Below are positions 1 to 10,653 of a DNA stretch of 64,000 nucleotides, piece after piece (positions within the stretch are counted from its first letter, which is position 1; the number at the start of each line of letters is the position of its first letter). The stretch covers positions 3,359,001 through 3,423,000 of the forward strand of contig JARHVA010000122.1 in NCBI GenBank assembly GCA_037957365.1, given 5' to 3'. Under the pieces are notes generated by a model, which was not told the origin of the DNA, searched no databases, and saw only the letters and a list, made by a program, of their open reading frames with translations. The DNA is from Torreya grandis (Eukaryota; Streptophyta; Pinopsida; Cupressales; Taxaceae). The position numbers were made by a program, and so were the translations under genes.

Positions 1-2032
1 CCTAAAGGGTGTCCATGCTTTTTTGGGAATTATTTTTTCATGCATGCCTATGGTGTGTGATACACCAGATATAGATGTTGAGAGGTGATCCTTAGCTTTA
101 TGGGTGATTGATTAAAAGAGGTATATATATGTGAGTTTGTGAGTACACTTATTTGATGTGTATGTGTCAGCCATTATTATGGATATATAAAAGGGCATCA
201 TTGGAATTATGATAAATCATGATCTGACACAAGTCATATGGAAGGTCCCATTATATATTATTCTGTCATTCTAGTCTATGTTATATCAAAGCACATTATA
301 TGACTTGGGGTCTATTATCTAGGTATAATTGATGCACAAATTTTATAGTATTCTATTTAAAGGTCAATTGATGATGGGACCCATTATTTTATTAAGTAGT
401 CAGATATATGAGATATTCCCAATGTATCAACATGTAGAATTACCACACTTAGTGGATGATGCCTTTTTGCATGTTTGGAGGTGGACACAAGATCACATGG
501 AACATGTTGTACCAATGACCAAACATTGTATACTATCACATGAGGGAATATTATTTTATAGCCATATCATGACATGATAGATACTTGGTAGTCATGGCCA
601 AGTAATTTTTAGGCTCAAGGTTGCTTGAGGATCACTAGGAATTATGCATGATGGGTGGAGATGCAACCAATAGGTCATTTACCAAGGTAGTTTGGATTAA
701 CACATCCTACATCTCCTATAGTAGTAAAAACATATTATGTATGACATGTGAGAGAGTGATGTGGAGTAGGAGGTGGAGGGGTACCAATAGAGGTTCTCAT
801 GATATGACCTTATTGAGCTAGGGTATCTAGATGAGGATGGTAATGACAATGAGAAGGTAAGGGACTAGATACTATGGAAAAATAGTAGACACCATAGCCA
901 CAACCATGACCATAGAGATATAAATAAGCTCTAGTACATTGTAGGTAAAGACACAACCACAAAGAGACCTAATTGTGTAGCCTACATTGAGTTGGTCTAT
1001 TGTGAGATAGATTTGTTGTGGAGTACATCATATATAGGTGATTCAATCTAGTTAGTATAGAGGTTTTGCACCACCATGAATCCATGCATCATATATGGTA
1101 CTTGGTTTCTACACAAATGGAGTGACTCTTAGTGAGTAAGATGTGGTGTCATGTGATTAATTTAATTTTACATAGAGAAACACATTAGATATATGTATCT
1201 TTTTAAAGACATATGTGAGTAGTTGATGTATTTTTTGGTTTGTTTGTTACAAATTATATAATGGAGGAGACTATATGGGTGATCATGATAGAGATATATC
1301 ATCATGATATATTGGATGGCATGCTAACTTAGCATGATAATACATAAATGATTGATCTTGTGGTATCTTCAACACCTACTTATGCTGGTTGGTTTCAATT
1401 GGTCAATGAGGCAACTTGAGAGATAAAAAATATTATTAGATGGAGCATAGGTTGTTTTACTAGTGGGAGTGGGTTGAGAGGAGTTATAGGCATGGCATGC
1501 ACTTGCTCAAGAGAGATACACTCACTTGTTGACATTTATACAATTAACATAGGTGCAAGGCCAGGTGGCCAATCTATAGGTATAGGTGGATGGTCTACAA
1601 TCATAGACATAGTTTCTAAAATGGTTTTTTTATAGAATAAAGTCACATGCCTCAATGGGTAGTGTAACACATCCTCATGATGGACCTCAGCCTTAGAGTT
1701 ATGTTTTGTACTATGATTGTATCATGTTTGTATCAAACATTGATCCATATATAGAGATATGTTATTGATGACTCATAGATGTATTTATTTTTTGTCTAAC
1801 ACATGTGTTGATTGTTGAGAAAAGTGTTAATTATTATATGCTATGATAAAATTTATGATTTACATGTTATTATTTTCTAGCAAATGTGAGAAAATGCATG
1901 GTCAAAAAGAATGATAATCACATAAATTAGAAGCAAAGAAAATGAAAGTGTGAAACCAAAATTACTAATAGATAAGACTTTGTAAAAGATGTTGAAAGTA
2001 AAAAAATGATGACTTAAATGATAATAAGATAA
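1..2032. other. Unassigned flank left of element A
   Basis: I recognise no gene here. The stretch is AT-rich with stops in every frame. A short open frame at 329-577 has no motif I know. A weak plus-strand reading around 800-1150 looks slightly protein-like (rich in D, E, H and N) but is broken by stops. The region may be the continuation of the sequence at 13080 onward, because element A with its target duplication separates the two. Confidence 0.5.
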
Positions 2033-2037
2033 ATATC

Positions 2038-4471
2038 TATTGAGTGAATATTTTTTCGTCAACTAACTAAAGGAAAAATGGGTATATTAACCATAGTATA
2101 ATGAGATAAATCTCTCCTCTCAGCAAGGGAAGACTCCTTATAAACTATAATATATTAATATAAACTAAAAATAGACTCAGGGGTGAGATCATACCATCCA
2201 TATCTCTTTTTTTAGAGATGATGTTCACAAGGCAAAGGAAAATTACTATGTAATAACTGAAAGCAATCCTCTTCTTTAAAAAATGATGTCCATTAAATAG
2301 TAGGAAAAATTCTTGGGTAGTAACTGGATCCACAAGAAACCCATGAAAGCACAAAGTCTTTCGTTGCTTCTCTTACTAATTTAGGACTAATAAAATTGTA
2401 GAATGAAGTGTAGCTCAAAGTCTCCACCAAAAACCAAAATAGAGTATAAGATCACAAAGGTTAAAAGTAATACAAAGCCTTTCTAATAACCTTTTCACCA
2501 AACATAAGAAACACAAACTAAAGGTAATTATAGCAGCACAAAGTCTTCATAATTAACTTCAAAACATCTTCCAGATAATTTATACATACTCTGCTTATTT
2601 AATCAAATAAATGAGATATTATTAGGAAAAATAACATAAGAACAATTCCCTAAATAACACAAGTTATTCCAACACAAAGTTTGAAAAGTCACCCACTTTC
2701 TCATTCATTCAAGAAAATATGATTTAAAATCTAAGCTCAAAGTCTCAAAAGGCAAATCAATTTAGGTAGAGCTTTTGCTTCTAATCACCACATTACCACT
2801 AGCATCTAACACAGCCCTGGTATCTTTATTGTAGAACTGAGTGCATTAGAGAACGAACTCTATGTTGTGAGCCACTATAGGAAAAGAAGAGACCAGATGA
2901 ATATTGATCTCGATTATAGTATTCATTTCATGGTTGGGATTGCTTTATTTGGTTCTTTCCATGAACTCAACCATATCCACATGGCCAATCTCTGTATCCC
3001 TAATGTCGTTGACATTAGAAGTAATTGAGGTGATTGGAAAAACACCTTGATACTTGTACTTTATTATCTTCAAATTTTTTGGAGAAACCTCAGTCATCTA
3101 GAAGGGCTTTTGTCAAATAGATGTTGATGAAGAAGGATCCTAGAGAGAAACTAAAACAAGAATCATGATCATGCAATCAAGGGAAAAAATGGCAATCTAG
3201 GAAAATTGCATATTGGTGATCATGACCATGGGAGTGCACTTGAAAGGGCTAAGGCATGAACAAGATAGAAAAGCAAAGGGAAGCGGGCTCAAAAAAATGA
3301 AAAATTAAAATTTCCCAGAGTTGGAAAAATCTAAGGAAATACATGTGGGGGTGGCAAAAATTGCTGCCCTTGCATGTGGGGAAAAGTCTGTTGATGTATA
3401 GGCAGCAATTTTTGCCACCTTTACATGTTGGGTTGAAACTAGGTAATGGTTGCAAGAATCACCACCATTACATGGCTGGGAAGCATTTTTGTAAAGGTGG
3501 TGATTTTCATTGCCTTTACACGAGATGAGAGGTATTGTGTAAGGGCAGCACTTTTTTTTACCTCTTTAAAATATAACTCAGTCGATGGGTTTAGTGGGTT
3601 TTTGAGTTTTTACCTAGAATTCCTCCTCAGGGAAGAGAGGGAGGAGGAGGAAAGAAAAATAAAACCTAAACAATAAGAAAAAGAGAAAACCTAACCTTGA
3701 AGAAAAGAGAAAAAATAAAAATCAAAACAAAAACCTAGAAACAAAAGAGAAGAATGCAAAACCCTACATGGAAAATCAAAATCCCATGCTTGAAGCCAAA
3801 AAAATTGTGATCCCACTCATTCACATGGTTGAATGGATATAAGGAGGAGTCAGACAACTTGGAATGATCCAAATGAGGCTCAAATCATCATAAAAAGAGC
3901 AAAAACTGACTCCAACCACTCAGCGTGCATGGTCATAAATGCCACGCGTGAGAATTGAGATCATGCAGGGGTGGCAAAAATTACCACCTTTGCATGATGA
4001 AGAGAAAGAAATATGCAAGAGTGGTGAAAATTTCTGCTCTTTCATGGAGGTGCTTGAAATGCAAGATCAATTATTTTTGCCACTCTTGCATGGAAAGATG
4101 TAAGGGTGGAAAAAATCACCGCTCTTGCATCTTAGCACCAAACAACATGCTGGGGCATAAATTTTTACCGCTCTTGCATGTGAATGAAAAAAAAACATGT
4201 AAGGGTGGAAAAAAATACTACTCTTACATGTAAACTAGAAACACTAACTCCTTAAATTTTTTTAAAATCTTGACATTTTGATTACATTGAGACCGTAACG
4301 AATTTCACATTTCCTGAGAAATCGTAACGAGGGAGGGTTGTGAAATTTTCAAGGAGTTAGTTGACTACACTTGAGATCAAGAGAAACTTGTCTCAAATGA
4401 TGAACTTAGAGTGAAATAGACAAGTTTCATAGGGGTTGTTCTAAAAATGAGCATAGCTAATTTTAGGAACA
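2038..4471 (-). repeat. 3' LTR of element A
   Basis: This 2.43-kb block aligns along its whole length with 10654-13074, with scattered substitutions and small indels. On the plus strand it starts TATTGAGTGAAT and ends TTTTAGGAACA. An exact ATATC precedes it. It holds a purine-rich stretch (3640-3760) and two clusters of palindromes, listed separately. Many differences from the partner LTR are C/T or G/A transitions. No clear polypurine tract is visible just right of 4471, possibly because of decay. Confidence 0.9.
3340..4236. repeat. Palindrome clusters in the 3' LTR of A
   Basis: About ten imperfect inverted repeats of 28-38 bp lie in two groups, 3340-3570 and 3960-4236. A typical arm is CATGCAAGGGTGGCAA, facing its reverse complement across a short A/T centre. 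Good examples begin near 3341, 3395, 3489, 3963, 4098 and 4195. Each is a separate hairpin or cruciform candidate, with arms matching at roughly 75-85 percent of positions by eye. The units differ in sequence but share the ATGYAAGRGTGG arm and the AAAATT centre, so they look like diverged copies of one palindrome. The partner LTR carries the same set. Confidence 0.85.
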
Positions 4472-4689
4472 ATAGCTGGCTCCCATTGGGGAACTTCCAT
4501 CGACCAAACCTTGAAATGATCAATGGGAGTAGAAACCAGTCTCTAAGTGTCTTCATCCAAGCCATTGGGCCATGGAGTCAAGCTAAGAAAGAAAAAGACA
4601 CAAAAAACCAAATAAAAATAAATAACGTAAGACTATACAAATGTATAAATGAACTCATCTAATACTTCAAAGATTGAAGTGCTTTAGAT

Positions 4690-5800
4690 GTTGCCAACTA
4701 TGAGGCAGTGAGAATGGTGTTCCATCTAGATATCTTAGCAAGAAGCTATTTTCACTTTAGACTTGATGAATGGTGAATGGACCTCTCCACAAAGAATCAA
4801 ATTTGCTGTGCATTCCTTTTGGTTCTCTCCTCTTATCCCACACCATGACTTGATCTCCAATCTAAAAATCATGAATCCTTGCTCTTTTGTTGAAGAGTTT
4901 TTTTACCTGATTTTGATGTGCAGTAATCCAGTCCACTACCATGGTTTGTTGCTTATCCAGTTTGGTTAGGCATATGATCCTTTTATCAATAGAATTTTCA
5001 AAAGTTTGATCTTTAATTGCCTTTGCCAACTTCAGTGTTGGTAGTTCCAGGGTGATTGGTATCTCTACATTCAAACCATACAAAAGTTAAAATGGTGACA
5101 TACCTATTGCCCTCTTGGGTGTAATCCTATCTTCCCACAAAGCATCAAACAATGATTCATGCCAAGTTCTCTGATTATCATCTACCAGTTTCCTGATAAT
5201 AGTAACCAGATTTTTGTTACTTGATTATGCTTGACCATTTCCTTGTAGATAATAGTCAGAGGAGTGGGAAAGAATAATCTCGTAATTGTAGCAAAACTTA
5301 GTCACCTCATGAGAAGAGAAATAAGTAGCATTATCTGTTACAATCTTAGTTGGGACCCCAAATCAAGAGATGATATTTTCTTTAAGAAAATTACATACCA
5401 CTTTTGAAGTAGCATGTTTAATTGGAATGGCTTCCACCCATTTGGTAAAATAGTCTATCATGGTGAGAACATAGTCATGTCCAACACTTGAAGACGGGTT
5501 CATGGTGCCAATGAAATCAATACCCCATTATTGAAATATTTCTTCAATCACTACTAGATTGAGGGGTAACATGGCCAATTTAGGTTTCTTAATGAACTGT
5601 TGACACAAATCACACCTACGTACCCAAGTGTACGCATCTTGAAACAGTGTAGGCTAGTAGTATCTAGGTCATAAAATCTTGTGAGCCATCACTGGTACAA
5701 AAAAATGTCCTCCACAAGCCAAATTATGGAAGAACTCCAAAAGTTTACTTTGTTAAGCCTTATCGACACAATAAAGAAATACCCCATCAAGGCTTCTTTT
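4690..5800 (-). pseudogene. Element A integrase (decayed)
   Basis: Integrase joins the element's cDNA to host DNA in the nucleus. On the minus strand an N-terminal zinc-binding region (5770-5585) shows the GGHF histidine segment and the paired cysteines of CDLC. The core follows, with WGIDFIG holding the first Asp and VTDN the second. In the third catalytic block, normally QGNGQAES, the Glu codon is TAA (near 5230), so the DDE triad is lost. The C-terminal part contains a readable stretch at 5083-4862 and ends near 4690 with a segment like DGTPFSLPHSWQHLKHF. Several in-frame stops make it non-functional. It follows the RNase H segment and precedes the 3' LTR, as expected for Gypsy order. Confidence 0.88.
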
Positions 5801-5989
5801 ATACAAACCATTGTCCCATAACACATAGTTAGCAGCCTTCAACTTAACATTCCATTTTTATTTATAAGATAGATGGGTGGCACACTCATCATAGGTAAGA
5901 AAATGAGTGATATTCAAATACCACTCATCAGTAGTAGTGACAAAGAGAACTATAAGCATGTCTTTGACCTTGGTTCTTTCATGTCCTAT

Positions 5990-6500
5990 TTCTTTTGGTA
6001 TGTTATCAACAATCAGTTGGTAGAGACCTTTTCCCTACACAGGCTTGGTAGGTTTGATATCAAGATGAAATCCTGAATCTTAGCAATCTAATTAGCCTTT
6101 TTAGTGAAAAACTCTTGTTGAGTTAGAATGTACTTCATTATTGTATCAGGCACCAGAACAACAGTATGTGAATTTAGGATATAAAATCTGAAATGCTTTA
6201 TTGCCTTAACCATGACATAAGCATGCTTCTCCATGTTTGAATATTTCAATTCATGAGCTTTGAGAGGATAGCTCATAAATGATATGGGATATTCCACACC
6301 TTCTTTGTTTTGTTGGACCAAAAATGGCTAAAAGTGTATGTTCAGAAGCATAGCTATATACTATGAAGTCTTTGGTATAATCTGGGCAAACTAGGATTGG
6401 GGCATGGGTGATTGCTTTCTTGATATCTTCAAATGCTGACTTGCCTTCTGCAGTCCAATGGAAAGTAGCTTTACCCTTCATCATGTCGATAATGTGGTGA
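5990..6500 (-). pseudogene. Element A Gypsy-type RNase H (decayed)
   Basis: This domain would degrade the RNA strand of the RNA/DNA hybrid during reverse transcription. The minus strand reads a connection segment FHWTAEGKSAFEDIKKAI (near 6460), then FIVYSYASEHTLLAIF (near 6370), where the family normally has a catalytic Asp (YxDAS); here Tyr replaces it. The following motif, normally YSxxEKE, reads YSNMEKH near 6210, but in a different frame, so there is a frameshift near 6300. It directly follows reverse transcriptase and precedes integrase. It is distinct from the second RNase H at 7740-8175. Confidence 0.85.
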
Positions 6501-6599
6501 GCCTTCTCTATGAATTTTGAAATGAATCTTCACAAAAAATTCACCTTTCCAAGGAAAGAATGAACTGCAGTCTTACTAGTAAGAAGAGTAAGATTTTAG

Positions 6600-7400
6600 A
6601 TAGATTTGACTCTTTTTGAGTCAATTTTTATGCCTTCTTGGGATACAGTATGACCAAGAAGTTGACCTTCTGTAACCCCAAAAATTGACTTCTTAATATT
6701 AAGAGAAATACCATTTCACCGACAGCGTTCCAGCACTTGTTGTAAATGATGTGCATGATCAAGATGATGTTTAGAAAAAATGGTCAAGTCATCAAGATAT
6801 ATTACAATAAACTTCACTATTACATATTTGAAGGCAAGATCCATTGCTCTCTAGAATTTGGTGCCAACATTGATCAGACCAAAAGGCATTCGGTGATATG
6901 CAAAAGTGCCCCATGGTGTAGTGAAAGTAGTTTTATGTTGGTCTGCTTCATTAACTTTCACTTGATTATACCCAAAAAACCCATCTAACATTGATAACAT
7001 TTCTGAACTAGTCACTATTTACAACACTTGATCCATAATGGGTAAGGGATAGTTATCTTTTAAATAAGATTGATTTAAGTTTTTGAAATCAACATAGATA
7101 CAAATTTTTTCATTCTTTTTTCTTATCAGGACTATGTTAGCAATCCATGTGGAATGATGGATTGGAAAAATAATTCTTGCATTCAACATTTTCTAGATCT
7201 CATAAAGAATAGTACCTGATATTTTGGGGTTATATTGCCTTTGCTTCTGCTTGTGAGGCAATGACCCAACTTTAGGAGGAATTTCATGCAAAATTTCTCT
7301 AGGTCTGAGGGATTTCAGATCATCATAAAAATACACCAAAACATCAATGTAATGGCAAAGAAGAGCAATGAATTTGAGCTTTTTGTTAGAAGTGCAACAA
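6600..7400 (-). pseudogene. Element A reverse transcriptase (decayed)
   Basis: This is the RNA-dependent DNA polymerase of the element. Reading leftward on the minus strand, a thumb-proximal segment begins near 7375, followed by fingers and palm motifs: NARIIFPIHHSTWIANIVLI, VDFKNLNQSYLKDNYPLP, MLDGFFGYNQV and AYHRMPFGLINV. The catalytic box is an intact YLDD at 6788-6799. LGHTVS and KIDSKRVKSI follow near 6650-6600. At least five in-frame stops interrupt it. The order of motifs and the spacing fit Ty3/Gypsy. The sequence just upstream (7740-7450) is a linker to the extra RNase H. Confidence 0.92.
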
Positions 7401-7739
7401 TTCCCAATGTTGACCATTTTGGGATTTTCTATTGTACTCAAATTTACTTGATCAAACTCCTTGGAGGAACTTGAATCGATTTGTAGCTGCTTGACATACC
7501 TATCATGCTTATCAAATAACTTTTCAAGAGAAACTAAACCTTTTGGAATTTTATTCTCCTTGAGTTGAAGAAACTCTTCACTAGTTTTTTAATCTATTTT
7601 GGAAACTGATTCCCATGGTGGAGATTCACTACCTTCAAAATAAAGCTCCTCAAAGCTATCCATCTTTTCCAAAAAAGCAATGAGTTGATTGTCGTCATTG
7701 AACACCTACCAATTATAGGAATTATCAAGTACACTTGGT

Positions 7740-8175
7740 CAAAAGACCATCTCAATAGTGTACTTGTCCCCTTTAAAATCCTTATGGGGAACCATGAGGG
7801 TTGTAGAGATAGCCAATGAATCTGCATGATCATTAAATTCTCTCAGCATAGCAAAAATATTGAAAGCATCAAAACTTTCAATACAGTCCCATACTAGATT
7901 GCGATAATGTCGCAATCTTTTATTTTTGGTTTGGTACAAGTTTCTTACCTGATAAACCACCAGTTTAGCATGTCCTCAAGCATGAAAAATATTAATACCT
8001 TTAGCATGAGTAGCTTTCAATCCAAGTAGCAAAGACTCATACTTAGTGGTGTTGTTGGTATTGTTGAACTATAACTTATATTAATAAGGAAAAAATTCTC
8101 GTTGAGGGGATATCAAGACAATTCCAGCTCTATAATCGGTAGAAGAGCAACTACCATCAAATTCTAAAATCTAAA
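7740..8175 (-). pseudogene. Element A second RNase H (plant-type, archaeal-like), located before reverse transcriptase
   Basis: The minus strand reads LEFDGSC (first catalytic Asp) near 8165, then GIVLISPQRKFFPY, TKYESLLLGLKAT (with the catalytic Glu), and VYQVRNLYQTKNKRLRHYRN near 7955-7895. It ends with FNIFAMLREFNDHADSLA, which includes the last Asp. This is the architecture of the archaeal-like or plant cellular type of RNase H acquired by Tat-like Gypsy elements, and it differs from the Gypsy RNase H at 5990-6500. Its place between protease and reverse transcriptase is unusual to me; element B has the same order. In-frame stops and frame changes inactivate it. Confidence 0.85.
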
Positions 8176-8449
8176 CATCATTAGAATTTGATCTTTTTAA
8201 AGATTTCTCTTCATTAGTAAGGGAAGATCTTTTGTTATCTAAACTTTGCTCTAACAATTCTTCTAATTTTCTATTTGAATTTTCTAAATTGTCACTTAAA
8301 GAACTCTCATATGATGAGCTAAAAACATCTTCAGTGGTCAAAAAATAGTTACCCATTCCTGATGATTTAAATAAAATTTGAGCTTTAGGGTCTGATGTCT
8401 GGGTGACAATATATTTTGACTCTTTCTCAAGAAGCAATTTTTTCATGAC

Positions 8450-8890
8450 AGCTTTAACATGTATCCTTGCTTTAGATAGATCTATATTCAACTCTCCACA
8501 TACATCCTTACAAAAATTTCATCCGAGCAGGATGCCATAAGAAGCTAGAACATTGGCCACTAAGACTGTCATTTTGATCCTTTTATCTAGAAAAGTTGTG
8601 AATGTAAATTAGGCATCTTTGATTTGACCCAGGAGTGGTACTTTCTTGTTTTCCATGGAGAAGCATCTCCCAAAAGTCTTAGTTAAGGTGAGACTAAGAG
8701 AATTTGCTACCTTAATGGGCATAACATTGTCAAAAGCTCTAGAGTCTATTATACAGTTGCTCAATTTATGACTATTTATCAAAAGGGAAACATAGAAAGG
8801 TTCTATTTTACTAGGGGCAACAGGAGGAGTAGTGACAAGATTATTATGGGTGGATTTATTCTTTGAGGAATCATGAGTCACCCTTAAAAA
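8450..8890 (-). pseudogene. Element A aspartic protease (decayed)
   Basis: Retrotransposon protease cuts the gag-pol polyprotein. The minus-strand reading 8881-8609 includes NCIIDSRAFDNVMP, equivalent to the catalytic DSGA..NVMP block; Gly is replaced by Arg (DSRA), so the active site is lost. Downstream, after a frame break, YGILLG (near 8535) matches the conserved hydrophobic end motif (usually ILLGRP). A further open stretch, 8491-8171, is a Ser/Glu-rich linker with no known domain that leads into the extra RNase H. Confidence 0.8.
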
Positions 8891-8899
8891 ATCTTGTCC

Positions 8900-10544
8900 T
8901 GTAGGGGTGGTTTTATTTTTTTATGTATTCAACCAACCTGTCAAACTGTTCAAGATTGGCTCTTAAGTACTCAACTTAAGTCATTTGAATCTTGGTCTTT
9001 CTAGCATGATCAATTATGTCAAATAATTGGAATGAACTAAAAATAGAAAAAAAAGGTACATCAACATGATCTTTATTGGGTGTGGCACTGGTCTAAGGAA
9101 TAAAAGCAGAAGGTACAGGATGGTTAGAGGTACTTACTTTCTTATTGGTCACTAGGTCCTTTGATTAGAAAGGCAATGAAGCTCCCCATTTAGAACTTGA
9201 GAATACTAGCTGAGGTTATTCTCCTACCTTCCCCTTATCAACTTGTTGAGTTGACTAATTTTGGGACCTAGTAAAGACAACATATGATCCATCAAACACT
9301 TCACCTTTTTTCTTAGCTTCATCTTGGTATTGCATAAAACCAATATTGGAGTCACTAGCTAATTCTTCTTCTCCTTCTGTAAATATATTAGCATCATCTT
9401 CTTGGTCTAACTTGGGTTGGAAAGAGAGATCATGTTCAGCTTCATGATAACCAACTACTGAGTTGACTGGTGCTGCTTCAATGGTGAGCTTCCCCTGTGT
9501 GGAAGGAAGATGGTTGGATTGTCCTTAATTTTTAGCAGCACTACCTTGATATGAATTATTGGGAAATGTCTTTCTTGGCATCTCTCGATAAGGAGGAGTA
9601 GACATATCTTGTGACATTTTCCTTTTCAGGGCTAGCAATTCATTTGCCAACTTTTGCACCATAGGATCTGTGGTGCTCGTGGAAGAAATTTTAGCAGACG
9701 AGGAAAATTTATTTTTATTATAATCTTTTTTGATCTTACCTACCAGGATAAGATCATCTTAAACCTTGGTAGCCAAATTATGGGATACAGATAGATCTAT
9801 AGGACCAGCCTACCTCAATAGAAAACTTACTTTAGGAAGTTGAGAGTTGATGAAAAAGCACTTAAGACTCTCCAGTGTTGGCTGAGCAATTGTAAGAATT
9901 CTGTTCCTTAGCTTATTGAATTTAGCAAAAAAGTCTTGCATGGGCTCATGGGGTTCCTTCTTCATTCATGTAAGTTGAGCCAACAAGGCATGTGCATCTT
10001 CAGTAGGTTTGAACCTAGCCTCAAACTTGGCTTTGAGAGTGTTCCAGTCAGTTATAGTTTGAGCCTGAAGGTGATAAAACCAATCCGTGACAGTGCCTTA
10101 CAAAGTTTCTACAAACAGTCTCACCGCTATATCTTCATATTCCACACCTATCATGCCACATGCTATGTAAAAAGTAGCAATATGATCATCATGATGGACT
10201 TTCCCATGACCATAAAGTTTAGGGAAATTCTTTCTCGATCTACAAGGCAATTCATGTAAAGGTGGGGTTAGATTGAGAGGACCAAAAGAGTTACCCCAAG
10301 GACTTTGGGGTGCCATGATATGATGATTAAAGGGAGAGATAACAAATTTTGGTGGGGTAAGTATAGACAAAATTCTACTAGTACTAAGACTAGAAGCTTT
10401 GTCTGGTATTGGAGATTTGATGTTGGTAGGAGGAAAACTCCTGGTATGCTGAAGGTGAGATGGTGAAGTAGAAATCTCAAAATTATTTTGTCATATCAAC
10501 TCGAATACAAGATCAACAATACTTTGAGCACTCTGGCTTCGCAT
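8900..10544 (-). pseudogene. Element A gag (decayed)
   Basis: Gag forms the cytoplasmic virus-like particle. I choose the ATG at 10544-10542 (reading MRSQSAQSIVDLVFELI) because it lies about 90 bp inside the primer-binding site and is in frame with the long reading that follows. The conserved retrotransposon gag core is at about 10230-9930, with FYIACGMIG, GTVTDWFYHLQAQTITDW and FKPTEDAHALLAQL. After that comes MQDFFAKFNKLRN and a low-complexity Ser/Gln/Lys-rich tail to about 8900. I see no zinc knuckle. At least six in-frame stops break the frame. Confidence 0.85.
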
Positions 10545-10631
10545 GTACGATGGATTTGCTAGAGTGTAAAATGAAAAAGGAATAGAAGTGCTTCAATTTG
10601 AAGCTTGAGACTTCAAAGTGCATGTTTGTGT

Positions 10632-10649
10632 CCCCAACAGAGTCACCAA
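10632..10649 (-). promoter_or_regulatory. Primer-binding site of element A
   Basis: Read on the minus strand, TTGGTGACTCTGTTGGGG starts five bases inside the 5' LTR end (10654). A tRNA 3' end would pair here to prime minus-strand DNA synthesis. The TGG start and position fit a primer-binding site; I do not assign the tRNA. Confidence 0.7.
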
Positions 10650-10653
10650 AAGC

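Noticed and set aside
329..577. 82-codon plus-strand open frame
   Set aside because: There is no recognisable domain, the composition is AT-driven, and no neighbouring coding signal supports it.
10268..10480. 70-codon minus-strand frame overlapping gag
   Set aside because: It overlaps the gag frame of element A, which carries the family motifs; this is its shadow.
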